DNA of 64,000 nucleotides, from NCBI RefSeq assembly GCF_002294985.1, contig NZ_NSGE01000010.1:124001-188000 (forward strand), given 5' to 3'. Position 1 is the first letter of the stretch. Each line of letters starts with the position of its first letter. This document shows positions 10,201 through 19,325 of this stretch, one piece after another. Origin of the DNA: Mesorhizobium sp. WSM3862. Lineage in GTDB: Bacteria; Pseudomonadota; Alphaproteobacteria; Rhizobiales; Rhizobiaceae. The notes below the pieces were generated by a model. That model searched no databases. It was not told the origin of the DNA and saw only the letters and a list, made by a program, of their open reading frames with translations. The position numbers and the translations under genes were made by a program.

Positions 10201-11360
10201 TCACGTGAATCTAAAGTTCGCCACATAAGGTCTGCTCTGTTTTTTGGCAGAAGCGTTTGACTGATGAGAGGATCTCGTCGGCAGACTTGGTTCACTTTTT
10301 GAGTTGCCGCTCGATGAAGGTGCGGATATCGGCTTCGAGTTGGCTGGTCGAGGTGTGAACGCCGCGCCGTAGCTGCTTGCGGGTAAGCTTGGCGAACCAG
10401 CGTTCGACCTGATTGATCCTGGAGGCCGACGTCGGCGTGGAATGCACATGCTAGTGCGGCCGCCGCGCCAGCCAGGTCCGGATCGCCTCCGTCTTTGGGG
10501 TGGCATAGTAATCCACGATGATGTGGACGTCGAGATCTTGCGGGACATGGGCGTCGATCTGCTTGAGGAAGCGAGAAGCTGGGCCGCGCGGTGCCGCTTG
10601 TAGCATTCGCCGATCACGAAGCCCGAGGCGATATCGAGGGCTGCGAACAAGAAAGTGGTGCCGTGACGGACATAGCTATGGGTCCGGCGCTTGGGAATGC
10701 CGGGCATACAGGACGGGCTGTTCGCGGTCGAGCGCCTGGATCTGGCTCTTCTCATTGACGCGGAGAACCAGCGCCCTGTAGGGGGACAGTTAAAGGGCCA
10801 CGATATCGCGGACTTTGTCGACCAATAGCGGATCGCTGGAAAGCTTGAACGTCTGCGAGCGATGCGGCTGCAAGCCGAACGGTCCAGATCCTGCGGATCG
10901 TCGTGTGCGAAAAGTCAGTCGCAACTGCCCATGGACCCGATCCACCAGTGGGTAGCGTCCCGTCGGGGTCGATCGCAGCGTGCGCTCGATCACGGCAGCG
11001 ACCTGATCGTCATTGATCGTGCGCGGCCTGCCAGGCGCGCTTCATCCAGCAGGCCGTCAACGCGCTCCTTCAAAAAGCGCCGCCGCCACTTGCAGACGGT
11101 ATGCTCATGAACACGCCGAGCTCGGCTTCTACGGACTTGCTGGGAAGGCCATCTGCACACCGCAGAATGATCCGGCATCGTTCAGACATAGACCGTGCCA
11201 CACGACGCCTGCGAAACTGACGCTCAAGATAGATCCGCTCATCCGCACTCAACACCAGCGGCGAAATCGGCTGACCCGTCGCATTGACCTTACACTCCTT
11301 CTTTAGTCGCGAGCACGACCTATAATACAAGAACTTCAGATGACTTGGCGGCAAACTCAT
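10201..11360 (-). pseudogene. IS630-family transposase, multiply frameshifted
   Basis: Reading leftward on the minus strand, fragments appear in family order: LVLSADERIYLERQFRRRRV, then HEHTVCKWRRRFLKERVDGL (helix-turn-helix region), then PKRRTHSYVRHGTTFLFAAL and the DDE region, then NQVERWFAKLTRKQLRRGVH in broken frames. At least four frame changes disrupt it. It belongs to a different IS630 subgroup from the copies at 6.5 and 52.4 kb. Confidence 0.8.
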
Positions 11361-11876
11361 CAGCTGAGTTCGTTTTGTGACGAGCTCTGATTCACGGCTT
11401 CTTGTGGAGAATTGAATGCGTCGTTACGAACTTGATCCAACCGCATTTGCTGAACAAGGTTAGCGGTGTGGCGCGTCTTGATGACCGCAAGGTTCAACGG
11501 CATCCTGCGGCGCTTCCGAACCGGCTCGCGATCGGCGGATGTGCCGGATAGCTATGGCGGCTGCGGCTGATCCCGTTGATCAGTGCAAGAAATCCCACTC
11601 CCGAGCACCAGATCGTCGCCTTTCTGCGAATTCGGAAGCACAACGCCGAATTGCTGCATTAATAGGGGTTCTTTGCGCCTACGGCCCCATTGGAAACTGC
11701 TAGCTTGATGAAGCGGGCAATGAACGGCCCGGTATCAGATAGGCTGGTACCAGGGAGTCCAACCTCGATTTGAAGACCGCATAACAAAGAGGAATCGCCG
11801 CGCGACAGCTACTGATCGAGATGTCGTTCCACGGCGTGTCCGATGGGGCCAGCGGGGAAACAAGAGGAATAACTCG
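11361..11876. other. Intergenic, no gene recognised
   Basis: No family motif was found in six frames. The last ~20 bases hold the AAGAGGAAT ribosome binding site of the binding-protein gene. No convincing -24/-12 or NifA-type motif was seen. Confidence 0.4.
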
Positions 11877-12761
11877 ATGCACAACTCGACACACATCTAC
11901 AGGAACGGACCCGTGAGACGTGCAATCCTCCGGGGGATGGCTGCACTAAGCATCGCGGCGATGGCCAGTATCCCATTTGCAGGCTCAGCTTCTGCCCAGT
12001 CGCTGCTCGACAAGATCAAGAACGGGGAGACGATCCGAATCGGCTTCGCGAGCGAGGTTCCCTGGGCTTATCCCGGCGAGAACAACGAGCCACTCGGTTT
12101 TGTCAATGCGATGGCGATCGATCTTCTGAGGAAGCTGGGCACGACCAAGGTCGAGCCGGTCCTGACCGAGTGGGGCTCGCTCATCCCTGGGCTGCAGGCG
12201 GGTCGCTTCGATATCATCACCGGCGGCATGTTCATCCTTCCAGAGCGTTGCCGTAACGTGCTGTTCACTAATCCGATCGTCACGTCCCCCGATGGGCTGA
12301 TTGTGCAGAAGGGCAATCCCAAAGGTGTCCATTCCTATGAGGATTTGCGCGCGAAGGGACTCACTTTTGTCACCGGCGCTGGCTGGAGCACGGTGGCAAT
12401 CGCAAAAAAAGTCGGCATCGCCGACGACAAGATCATGCAGGTCGCCGGAATGGCGGAGATCGTGCAGGCAGTGAAAACCGGGCGTGCTGCTGCCGGCGCC
12501 GGCGACATCTTCGTCATCACGAATATTGCCAACAAGGATAACAGTGTCGAGCTGGCTGACCCATACACCTCGTCAATGCCGCCCGCCTACGCAGGCTTGG
12601 CCTTCGCGCCTAATGAACAGGCAACTGTTGACGCCTTTAATGCCGCGTTGAAGGACTACCTAGGGTCCGACGAGATGATGAACTCCGTGACGAAATACGG
12701 CTTCACCAAGGCGATGGTGCCGTCCGGCACGATTTCGGCCGCGGAAGCTTGCAAAGGTTGA
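11877..12761 (+). CDS. EhuB-like periplasmic solute-binding protein 1
   Basis: A 294-residue extracytoplasmic binding protein of the polar amino-acid/ectoine (EhuB) group of ABC importers. The signal region (residues 1-41) has RRAILRGM before a hydrophobic stretch and an ASAQ cleavage site, so a twin-arginine-like export signal is possible. The mature part shows the family pattern GENNEPLGFVNAMAIDLL, EWGSLIPGLQAGRFD and GGMFILPERCRNVLF, shared with two paralogues in this window. No permease or ATPase gene is next to it, so it may use the importer encoded at 38.5-40.7 kb (inference). Ectoine/hydroxyectoine-like ligands fit the family; the true ligand is unknown. Confidence 0.85.
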   Translation: MHNSTHIYRNGPVRRAILRGMAALSIAAMASIPFAGSASAQSLLDKIKNGETIRIGFASEVPWAYPGENNEPLGFVNAMAIDLLRKLGTTKVEPVLTEWGSLIPGLQAGRFDIITGGMFILPERCRNVLFTNPIVTSPDGLIVQKGNPKGVHSYEDLRAKGLTFVTGAGWSTVAIAKKVGIADDKIMQVAGMAEIVQAVKTGRAAAGAGDIFVITNIANKDNSVELADPYTSSMPPAYAGLAFAPNEQATVDAFNAALKDYLGSDEMMNSVTKYGFTKAMVPSGTISAAEACKG

Positions 12762-13180
12762 AAACGGACGGCCTTCCATGCACGACTGCGCGCTCTCCGG
12801 CTACGGCCGGAGAACGACCCTCAGGTCCCATATCTGAGCAGTTTGGGCTCAAATTCGACCTGCTTGCAATCGGCGTGTGCCGCGCCCGCCGCCGTGGCGC
12901 CAATAGCAGGATGATTGTGGTCTCGAAGATCTAGTTCCGCACCTCGCCATCGAGTTCTTGCGCGCATGATCGATGCAGCGACCAACCATGACGGGCAAAT
13001 GCGCTTGTGCGCTCGATACGTTCTCCACTTCAACCCTGAAACTCTCCACTTTAACCACGGACACTCGCGATATTGGTTGCGCTCTCGGCAGTGGAGCGGG
13101 AATGTCAAAATCGGCTCGCTTAGAGCAAGGGTTCTGGATCGTTGACGTGGTCGACAGCTATGCTGTTTTGCTACGAAGGA
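12762..13180. other. Intergenic, no gene recognised
   Basis: Only short shadow frames between the binding protein and the flavin oxidase. No terminator-like hairpin with a T-run and no clear promoter was seen. Confidence 0.4.
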
Positions 13181-13198
13181 ATGACAGGTAAGCGCCAA

Positions 13199-14473
13199 AT
13201 GTCACAGAGATTCGCGAAAGCATCTGGCCTCAAAATTGCGGACGTCGTTGTTGTGGGGGCGGGCATTGTCGGTGTTACCACGGCGCTTGAGTTGCAGCGG
13301 CGTGGTCATAACACCCATTTAGTCGATCGGGACGGTCCAGCAGCCGGCTGCTCTTTCGGCAATGGAGGTGCCATAGGGGCCGACGCATGCACACCTTTCG
13401 CCTTGCCTGGAATTATGCGCAAGATTCCGAAATGGTACTTCGACCCGGACGGTCCAATAACCATCAATCCCGGCTGGGCACTGCGTTCGGTACCGTGGAT
13501 TCTGCGCTGGATTAAGGCAAGCGGCATGGGGGCAGCGCGTCGCTCCGCTCAGGGATTGCGCTTTATACAATACGACTGCCTGGGGAGCTATCGCGACCTG
13601 CTCGGCCCTGTCCGCTTTGCCGATCTCATTCGCGAACAAGGCTCTCTTTACGTGTATGAGTCAGCGACACCGAGTCGCAACGAACTGGTTGCAGAGCAAT
13701 TCCGACGTGAGTTGGGCATCTCTTCTCGAATGGTCAGTATTGGTGAACTGCGTGAAATTGAGCCATCGCTAAGCCGAAAATTTCAACGCGCCACGCTCTT
13801 GCCCGGCATCGGACATACCGTTAATCCGAAGAGGTTAGTCGACACTCTGTTCGACAACTTCACCGCAGCAGGCGGATCGTTTCATCAGGCCGAGGCAACC
13901 GGCTTCGAAGTCGCGGATGGTAAGGTGCGTGGGTTGCGAACGCGTAATCAGTCTCTCCCTCTAAATCGTTTGGTTCTCTGCACCGGCGTCTGGTCGCGCG
14001 AGTTCGCAGGGCAACTCGGCGTACGTCTACCACTTGTTGCGGAACGCGGCTACCATGTCATCTACACCGAGAGCCCCATCCGACTGAACCACAAGATCGC
14101 CAATGGTAGTCGCGGCTTCGGTGTGACCTCCATGGAGACTGGCTTGCAGATAACAGGCACAGTGGAACTTGCCGATGCCGATGCGCCGCCAAACTGGCGC
14201 AGGGCCGATGCTCTTTCTCGTGCTGCAGCCTCAATGTTCCAGGAGCCGCTCGTCGGGAATCGCACCCGATGGATGGGCGCGCGTCCATCACTCCCTGATA
14301 GCCTTCCTGTGATCGATCGCGCGCAGCGGTTCGAGAATGCGTTCCTTAATTTCGGTCACAGTCACTGGGGACTGTGCGGTGCACCGCGCTCCGCCAAGCT
14401 CATCGGAGATCTGATCGAGGGGAAATCAGTGCCGCTTGAAGCCGCCTCCTATGCGAGCGCTCGATTTAGATGA
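13199..14473 (+). CDS. DadA-type FAD-dependent D-amino-acid dehydrogenase/oxidase family protein
   Basis: A protein of about 424 residues in the DAO superfamily. The N-terminal dinucleotide fold VVVVGAGIVGVTTALELQRR is followed by CSFGNGGAIG, typical of DadA proteins (GxSxxNGG). The C-terminal FAD contact is NFGHSHWGLCGAP. Such enzymes deaminate D-amino acids or other secondary or primary amines with FAD and pass electrons to the respiratory chain. The start is uncertain: ATG 13181 has AAGGA too close, whereas ATG 13199 has AGGTAAG at a good distance. It lies between an EhuB-like binding protein and a DoeA-like hydrolase on the same strand, which suggests a shared catabolic route, although gaps exceed 290 bp. 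Confidence 0.82.
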   Translation: MSQRFAKASGLKIADVVVVGAGIVGVTTALELQRRGHNTHLVDRDGPAAGCSFGNGGAIGADACTPFALPGIMRKIPKWYFDPDGPITINPGWALRSVPWILRWIKASGMGAARRSAQGLRFIQYDCLGSYRDLLGPVRFADLIREQGSLYVYESATPSRNELVAEQFRRELGISSRMVSIGELREIEPSLSRKFQRATLLPGIGHTVNPKRLVDTLFDNFTAAGGSFHQAEATGFEVADGKVRGLRTRNQSLPLNRLVLCTGVWSREFAGQLGVRLPLVAERGYHVIYTESPIRLNHKIANGSRGFGVTSMETGLQITGTVELADADAPPNWRRADALSRAAASMFQEPLVGNRTRWMGARPSLPDSLPVIDRAQRFENAFLNFGHSHWGLCGAPRSAKLIGDLIEGKSVPLEAASYASARFR

Positions 14474-14766
14474 AGCGGGACCAGGAAAGGCCACTAGCCA
14501 AGAAAGGGGACAGGAACGCAGAATCTGGAGTCCTCACGCGCCCGCAACGGGCATCCTCGCGGAGGAAAAATCTGTTCCATGGCGCGAAATGCTGCCCAGG
14601 TGAGCGGGGGTGAAGCAGCAGCGCGCTTGTCCGGCTAGAATCCCTGGGGCGTCAGGATCTGGAAATCAGGTCTTGCGAATATCCGACTTTACCGGTTTGA
14701 CGGTGAGGCCGGTAGAAGGAGTTTCCTACTCAAACCTCACGACCTATGTTGAAAGGACATCACCCC

Positions 14767-15909
14767 ATGGCGGGCCGCATACAAGCCTTCTCGACCGAAG
14801 AATTTCAAGCTCGACTCCGCAAAACTCAGAATGAAATGCGCTGCCGCGGCGTCGATATTCTGCTAATCCACTCGCCAGAGAACATCTACTACCTGACGGG
14901 GTATCAGACCTCAGGCTACTTCGCATATCAAACCCTCGTTGTGACGGAGAGCGCAAAAGAGCCGACAATTCTTGTTCGCTTCATCGAGCGAGGCAATATC
15001 AATGAGTATTCTTGGTTGAGCCACTATGAAACTTGGAAAGAAGGCGACGACGTTGTTCAGCGAACTGTAGATATTGTTCGGAAATTGAGCGGCGAAAAAG
15101 CCATTATCGGTCTGGAAAAGTCGAGTTGGTTCCTGACGGCAAAAGTTGCGGAGGAACTGGTCGGGAAGCTTCACCCTTCACGCTTCGTTGACGTCTCCTA
15201 CCTTGTAGAACGAATTCGCCACGTTAAATCTCCGAAAGAACTGAATTACATTCGGCAGGCCGGATTAATTGCCGAGGTGGAAATCCGCGCTGCGGTTGCG
15301 GCGATGCGTCCTGGCATCACTGAAGCCGAAGTTGCGGCTGCCGTGTTCCAGGCTGGCGTCTCCGCCGGCTGTGAATATACGGGCCTTCCGCATCACATCG
15401 TATCGGGGCACCGCGCCGGCGTCGGCCATTCCAATTGGACGAACAAGCAAATCGTATCTGGCGAACTATGCTGGTTCGAACTATATGGCTGTGTTGAGCG
15501 ATACCATGCGACACAGATTCGAACGATCTCTGTTGGCGAGCCCAGTGCTGAAAAACGCCGGAAAGTGGAGCTCGTAATCCGAGCTCAAGATGAATCTTTG
15601 GCTGCATTGAAGCCAGGTGCATCTAGCCGAGCCGTTGATGCCCTTGTGCGCGGGCCGATCAGGGCAATCAAGCCGGTCTTTCCTAACCGCAGCGGATATT
15701 CAACAGGCATCGGCTTTCCCCCTAAGACAGCAGAATGGGAGACGCTGGATTTCAACGACACCCACGACTGGGAGGTCAAAGAAGGCATGGCTTTCCACAT
15801 GCTAGCAGATGATGGTGGTGGCTTCTGTCTCAGCGAAACGGTTGTGGTTACCGCGAATGGCGCAGAACGTGTCACACCAAACAATGAACGAAGCCTAATC
15901 GTCATCTAG
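14767..15909 (+). CDS. M24 pita-bread hydrolase, DoeA/creatinase-like (copy 1)
   Basis: A 380-residue protein with the creatinase/prolidase architecture: an N-terminal domain (ENIYYLTGYQTSGYFAYQTL) and a C-terminal pita-bread fold. The two aspartates that bind metal in prolidases are replaced (WFELYGCVERYHATQIRT), and the usual histidine region reads GYSTGIGFPPKTAEWE. It should therefore be a metal-independent C-N hydrolase of the creatinase or ectoine-hydrolase (DoeA/EutD) kind. It is the most divergent of the three copies here: DWGE of the other two is replaced by TAEWE. ATG 14767 is preferred over 14746 because AAAGGA lies 9 bases before it. Substrate unknown; a cyclic or methylated amidine/amide is plausible. 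Confidence 0.8.
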   Translation: MAGRIQAFSTEEFQARLRKTQNEMRCRGVDILLIHSPENIYYLTGYQTSGYFAYQTLVVTESAKEPTILVRFIERGNINEYSWLSHYETWKEGDDVVQRTVDIVRKLSGEKAIIGLEKSSWFLTAKVAEELVGKLHPSRFVDVSYLVERIRHVKSPKELNYIRQAGLIAEVEIRAAVAAMRPGITEAEVAAAVFQAGVSAGCEYTGLPHHIVSGHRAGVGHSNWTNKQIVSGELCWFELYGCVERYHATQIRTISVGEPSAEKRRKVELVIRAQDESLAALKPGASSRAVDALVRGPIRAIKPVFPNRSGYSTGIGFPPKTAEWETLDFNDTHDWEVKEGMAFHMLADDGGGFCLSETVVVTANGAERVTPNNERSLIVI

Positions 15910-16366
15910 GGCGCCGCGCCACTCGCTATCTTTCTAGCACCTCAGAGAGCGACATGTTTATGCATTGTGACCATGCCGAAAAAAACTCTAAGAACTCTCC
16001 CTGTGGTAGGTCAGGTCCTTGGGACTAGTTGAACAGCATGGCAGCATGTTCCGCAAGATGTAACGACTTGGGACTTCGTTAGCACTGTTGAGTGCCGCAC
16101 CGTAAGAGGCTGGGCGGTTCTATTGGCGTATCAGAGCGCGGTCCGTGGCGGACATACAGAAGACCTCGGCCGGATCGTGGCCCATCTACTTCGCAGATTG
16201 GTCTCGCCCGTCGCCCTTATGTCGATTGTCGGGTCCGCGCATGCCGATCAGGCGGCTTTGTCACCCGCTTCCTACCGATTCTCGGCGGCGCTGGTCTTAC
16301 GGCTGTCGTCGGCGATGAATATTCCCTGATTGTGGGCATCGGAAGTTCCCTAGTTGGCGCTGCTGT
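15910..16366. other. No gene recognised
   Basis: Between the M24 gene and the IS21 remnant. Short frames only, with no family motifs. The right edge borders the palindrome described next. Confidence 0.4.
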
Positions 16367-16398
16367 CGCCAGTTCCGGGACGCGTCCCGGAACTGGCG
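16367..16398. repeat. Perfect 32-bp palindrome upstream of istA remnant
   Basis: CGCCAGTTCCGGGACG is followed immediately by its exact complement, with no spacer. It ends 80 bp before the ATG of the istA remnant. An imperfect palindrome with the same TCCGGG-CGCG core lies at a similar distance before the second istA remnant (23.7 kb), so it is probably part of the IS21-type element. Confidence 0.75.
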
Positions 16399-16478
16399 GC
16401 TTCGTCCGGTGTCGATAGTCCGTCCCGAACCTTTATGGGACGGGAGCGGCGCTCGTGGTCCAACCTGGAGAACCTCTG

Positions 16479-17520
16479 ATGATATTGGATCTACACCGTC
16501 AGGGCCTGTCCGTGACTGCGATCGCCCGGCGAACGGGCCGCGATCTCAAGATGGTCCGCAAATACGTCGAGCGCGGGCTCGAACTCCCCGCCTTTGGCCG
16601 CGACTGGTGAGGCGGCCAAACAAGATTGCACTGTTCGTCGACTATTTGCGCGAACGGGACAGCCTCTGGGCCGTGCGCCTGACGCGCGAGATTCGTGAGC
16701 GCCGCTGAAGGCGCCTACACCGCCGTGAAGCGCTTCGTCGCCGCGATCCGACCGCAGGAGCAGGTGCGTCCTTTCGAGGTGCGGTTCGAGACCCCGGCCG
16801 GATATCAAGCACAGGTCGACTTCGCGCTTCGTCACAGAGTTCACCGACGCGCCGGGCGTGATGCGCATGGCGTTCTCGCTCGTGCCTGGCCACTCGCGTT
16901 ACGCATCGCCCGCTACGTCATGCACCAGGATCTGCGGTCGCTGCTGCGCTGTCATATACAGGCTTTCGACGCCAGCAGCGGCCGATTGTAGATGATGTGG
17001 CCGTCGTTATCTTCGCCGGTAACCGCCGTCTTCATCCTGTCGTAGAGGATCTCGATCGGCACTCCTCCAATGGCGCTGGCCAAGCACTGGGCTTCCAACC
17101 CAGGCCTGTCGGCCGTATCGCGCCAAGAGGAAAGGCAACGTCGAGCGACCATCCCGGTATGTCCGCGAGGACTTCTTCCTGGCCCGTAGGTTCCGCATTC
17201 TCCACGACCTGAACGAGCAATTGCAGGATTGGCTCGACACCGTCGCCAATGCTCGCCCGCAAGGCACCACGCAACGCATCGTCAGCGAAGCCCTCGCGGC
17301 GGAGCAGCCGGAACTTCAATCTCTCGGCACTTCGACGCGCTTCTCAAGCTGGAGCGTCGCGTGAGCCATGATGGTCTCGTCTCGATCGGCGGCAGTACTA
17401 CAGCGTTCCCGATCGGACACGGCGGCTTGTCGAGGTTCACCAGTTTGCCGACTGCGCGCCGGGCCCAACGAGGGCCGAGATTTGTCTGGAAGTTTCGCGA
17501 CGCGGCACGTTATTATAACG
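16479..17520 (+). pseudogene. IS21-family istA transposase remnant carrying an internal inversion
   Basis: It starts MILDLHRQGLSVTAIARRTG, the IstA helix-turn-helix region, then breaks. It resumes with TAVKRFVAAIRPQE and AGYQAQVDFA, then YVMHQDLRSLLRCHIQAFDA, and later REDFFLARRFRILHDLNEQL and QDWLDTVANARPQGTTQRI. Stops and frame changes make it inactive. The central piece GGVPIEILYDRMKTAVTGED is on the opposite strand (see separate entry). The istB partner is missing here. Confidence 0.85.
16971..17080 (-). other. 110-bp inverted segment within istA
   Basis: This block encodes AIGGVPIEILYDRMKTAVTG on the minus strand, whereas the rest of istA is on the plus strand. GCCAGC (16971-16976) and GCTGGC (17075-17080) form inverted repeats at its edges. 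Turning the block around joins HIQAFDA to AIGGVPIEILYDRM and then LLAKHW in one continuous frame, as in intact IstA proteins. Confidence 0.85.
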
Positions 17521-17569
17521 CCGACAATTGGATGCGACAAGCCGGCAGACGGACCGAAAAACACTTATA

Positions 17570-17722
17570 ATTTTTTGTAACAGACATCACACAATATTGT
17601 ATCATTTACTTATTTGATATTCACAAATCAACCATTGCTTTTTCTATTTGGACTACGAAATATTATCTGATGATGGTATTTATTAGAATGTCGCCTGATT
17701 CGACAATAACGTTTGGAGATTC
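17570..17722. promoter_or_regulatory. AT-rich promoter region with 10-bp palindrome
   Basis: Roughly 150 bp of markedly AT-rich sequence precede the NAD(P)-binding gene, contrasting with the GC-rich surroundings. It contains the perfect palindrome ACAATATTGT (17591-17600), a possible operator. No well-spaced sigma-70 pair or -24/-12 element could be assigned. GGAG at 17714-17717 is the ribosome binding site. Confidence 0.45.
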
Positions 17723-17725
17723 GTG

Positions 17726-18859
17726 ATGCAGGACCGCGTAAAAATCCTAATTGTCGGGCACGGCGTGCTTGGGGTGGATGTTCTTAATTTTCTTAGTCAA
17801 AGCGGCAAACCCTACGATCTGCACGTAGGAGCAAGAGATGTGCCGAGGGCCTCTTTAAGGGCCAATCAGGCGATGTGCACGGCCTTAAACCTCGGCCACC
17901 ATCCGACCATCGAGGTTGCGGCCATGGATCTCATGAATGTAGAGGCTACAGCGGAGCGACTGGCAGCTCTCCGTCCTGACATCATATTTAATGCAACGAC
18001 ATTGCATTCATGGTGGGTCATAACGCAATTGCCACCCGATGCTTATCAGCAGATCGATCGAGCATGCGGTGGCGTATGGACACCGATGCATCTCGTTCTC
18101 GTGCGACGCCTAATGAAAGCTGTGCGAGAGGCCGGCCTTCAGAGCGTGGTCGTGAATGCATCCTACGCTGACGTGACGAATGCCGCCCTTGCCGCCGAGG
18201 GTCTCTCGCCGACGATCGGAATCGGTAACGTCGCGAATGCCGTACCGGGCATCAGGTTGGCGGCCGCGCATCTTCTGGGTTGCGAAGTGAAAGCGATCGA
18301 CGTGCGGTTCTTTGCCCAACATTACGTCAGTGATCGTATTCAGAGGACCGGTTCCACGAACGGAGCGCCCTACCATTTGACCATATATCGCGATTGCCAG
18401 AAAACTAGGCCTGAGGAAGTAGATCACGATCTAATCTTCGCGAACGTTGTCGAACGTTTTCGGCGGGTGGGAGGCATCGAGGGAAATTCGGTTACTGCAT
18501 CGTCGGCGACAGCTGTTCTTCGCGCGTTGGCCGATCGCGTCGAACGAGTGGTTCATGCGCCGGGCCCATTGGGTCTCGTGGGAGGCTACCCCGTTAGGGT
18601 TGCTCCAAGAGGCATCTCGATCGATCTCCCTGAAGGGCTTTCATTGGACGATGCGGTGGAGATCAACAGGAAATGTCAGAAATACGATGGTATTGAAGCC
18701 GTGGAAAGCGACGGGACGGTCCGCTTCACGGCGGAGTCGGCAGAAATTATGCGGGAGTTGCTGGGCTACGATTGCGACGCAATGGCGCCGGACGAGTGCG
18801 AAGACCGTGCGAACGAACTAACAGCAAAATATGCTGAATATCGTCGTCGCTTCGAGTAG
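17726..18859 (+). CDS. Saccharopine dehydrogenase-like NAD(P)-binding protein
   Basis: A 377-residue soluble protein with an N-terminal Rossmann fold (KILIVGHGVLGVDVLNFL, glycine pattern GxGxxG) and a downstream region like the saccharopine dehydrogenase/opine-type reductase superfamily (RPDIIFNATTLHSWWV; NVANAVPGIRL). These enzymes form or break a C-N bond between an amino acid and an oxo acid using NAD(P)H, but the exact reaction here is unknown. GGAG at 17714 fits the ATG at 17726; GTG 17723 is also possible. It stands alone behind an AT-rich upstream region, so it may be separately regulated. It appears intact. Confidence 0.6.
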   Translation: MQDRVKILIVGHGVLGVDVLNFLSQSGKPYDLHVGARDVPRASLRANQAMCTALNLGHHPTIEVAAMDLMNVEATAERLAALRPDIIFNATTLHSWWVITQLPPDAYQQIDRACGGVWTPMHLVLVRRLMKAVREAGLQSVVVNASYADVTNAALAAEGLSPTIGIGNVANAVPGIRLAAAHLLGCEVKAIDVRFFAQHYVSDRIQRTGSTNGAPYHLTIYRDCQKTRPEEVDHDLIFANVVERFRRVGGIEGNSVTASSATAVLRALADRVERVVHAPGPLGLVGGYPVRVAPRGISIDLPEGLSLDDAVEINRKCQKYDGIEAVESDGTVRFTAESAEIMRELLGYDCDAMAPDECEDRANELTAKYAEYRRRFE

Positions 18860-19325
18860 CCGGGCGCTGTTGCCGCCTGGTAACAGGGCACATCGGCGGG
18901 CGCAGTGGCAAAGCTAACCTCAGCATACACGAGTGGCGGCCGTAGAGGCCGCCTTGGTGGTGTGGCGGACGTCATGACTCGATGCTGCGCTGCTGTGGGG
19001 AGGCGCAAGCTTCACCCATTCGAGCACGCGAGTGACTTCAAATGCCGATCGCCGTGGCTCTCGCGGAGCAACGAAGCTCCTCAAAACCGTGTGCTGAACG
19101 CGGAATTTGAAGACAGCCGTGCGCTGGAGACCCGCGTATCGCGCGATTCCTGGCTCAGCTCCTCTCTGCCATTGGCGTCCTGGCTGAGAGGTGGATGCAA
19201 TCACCACGATCTTTATCAGACTAGAGGCGCGTTAGTCGACGCTCACGTCCCATCCTGATCGTCGCGCTAAAGCTGCGACAGCACGGCAGTGCGATTTAAA
19301 GATGGCAGCGAGAGGAGCGGAAAGA
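18860..19325. other. Intergenic, no gene recognised
   Basis: No family motif in six frames. The right end carries GAGAGGAGCGGAAAGA, the ribosome binding region for the ATG at 19326. Confidence 0.4.
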
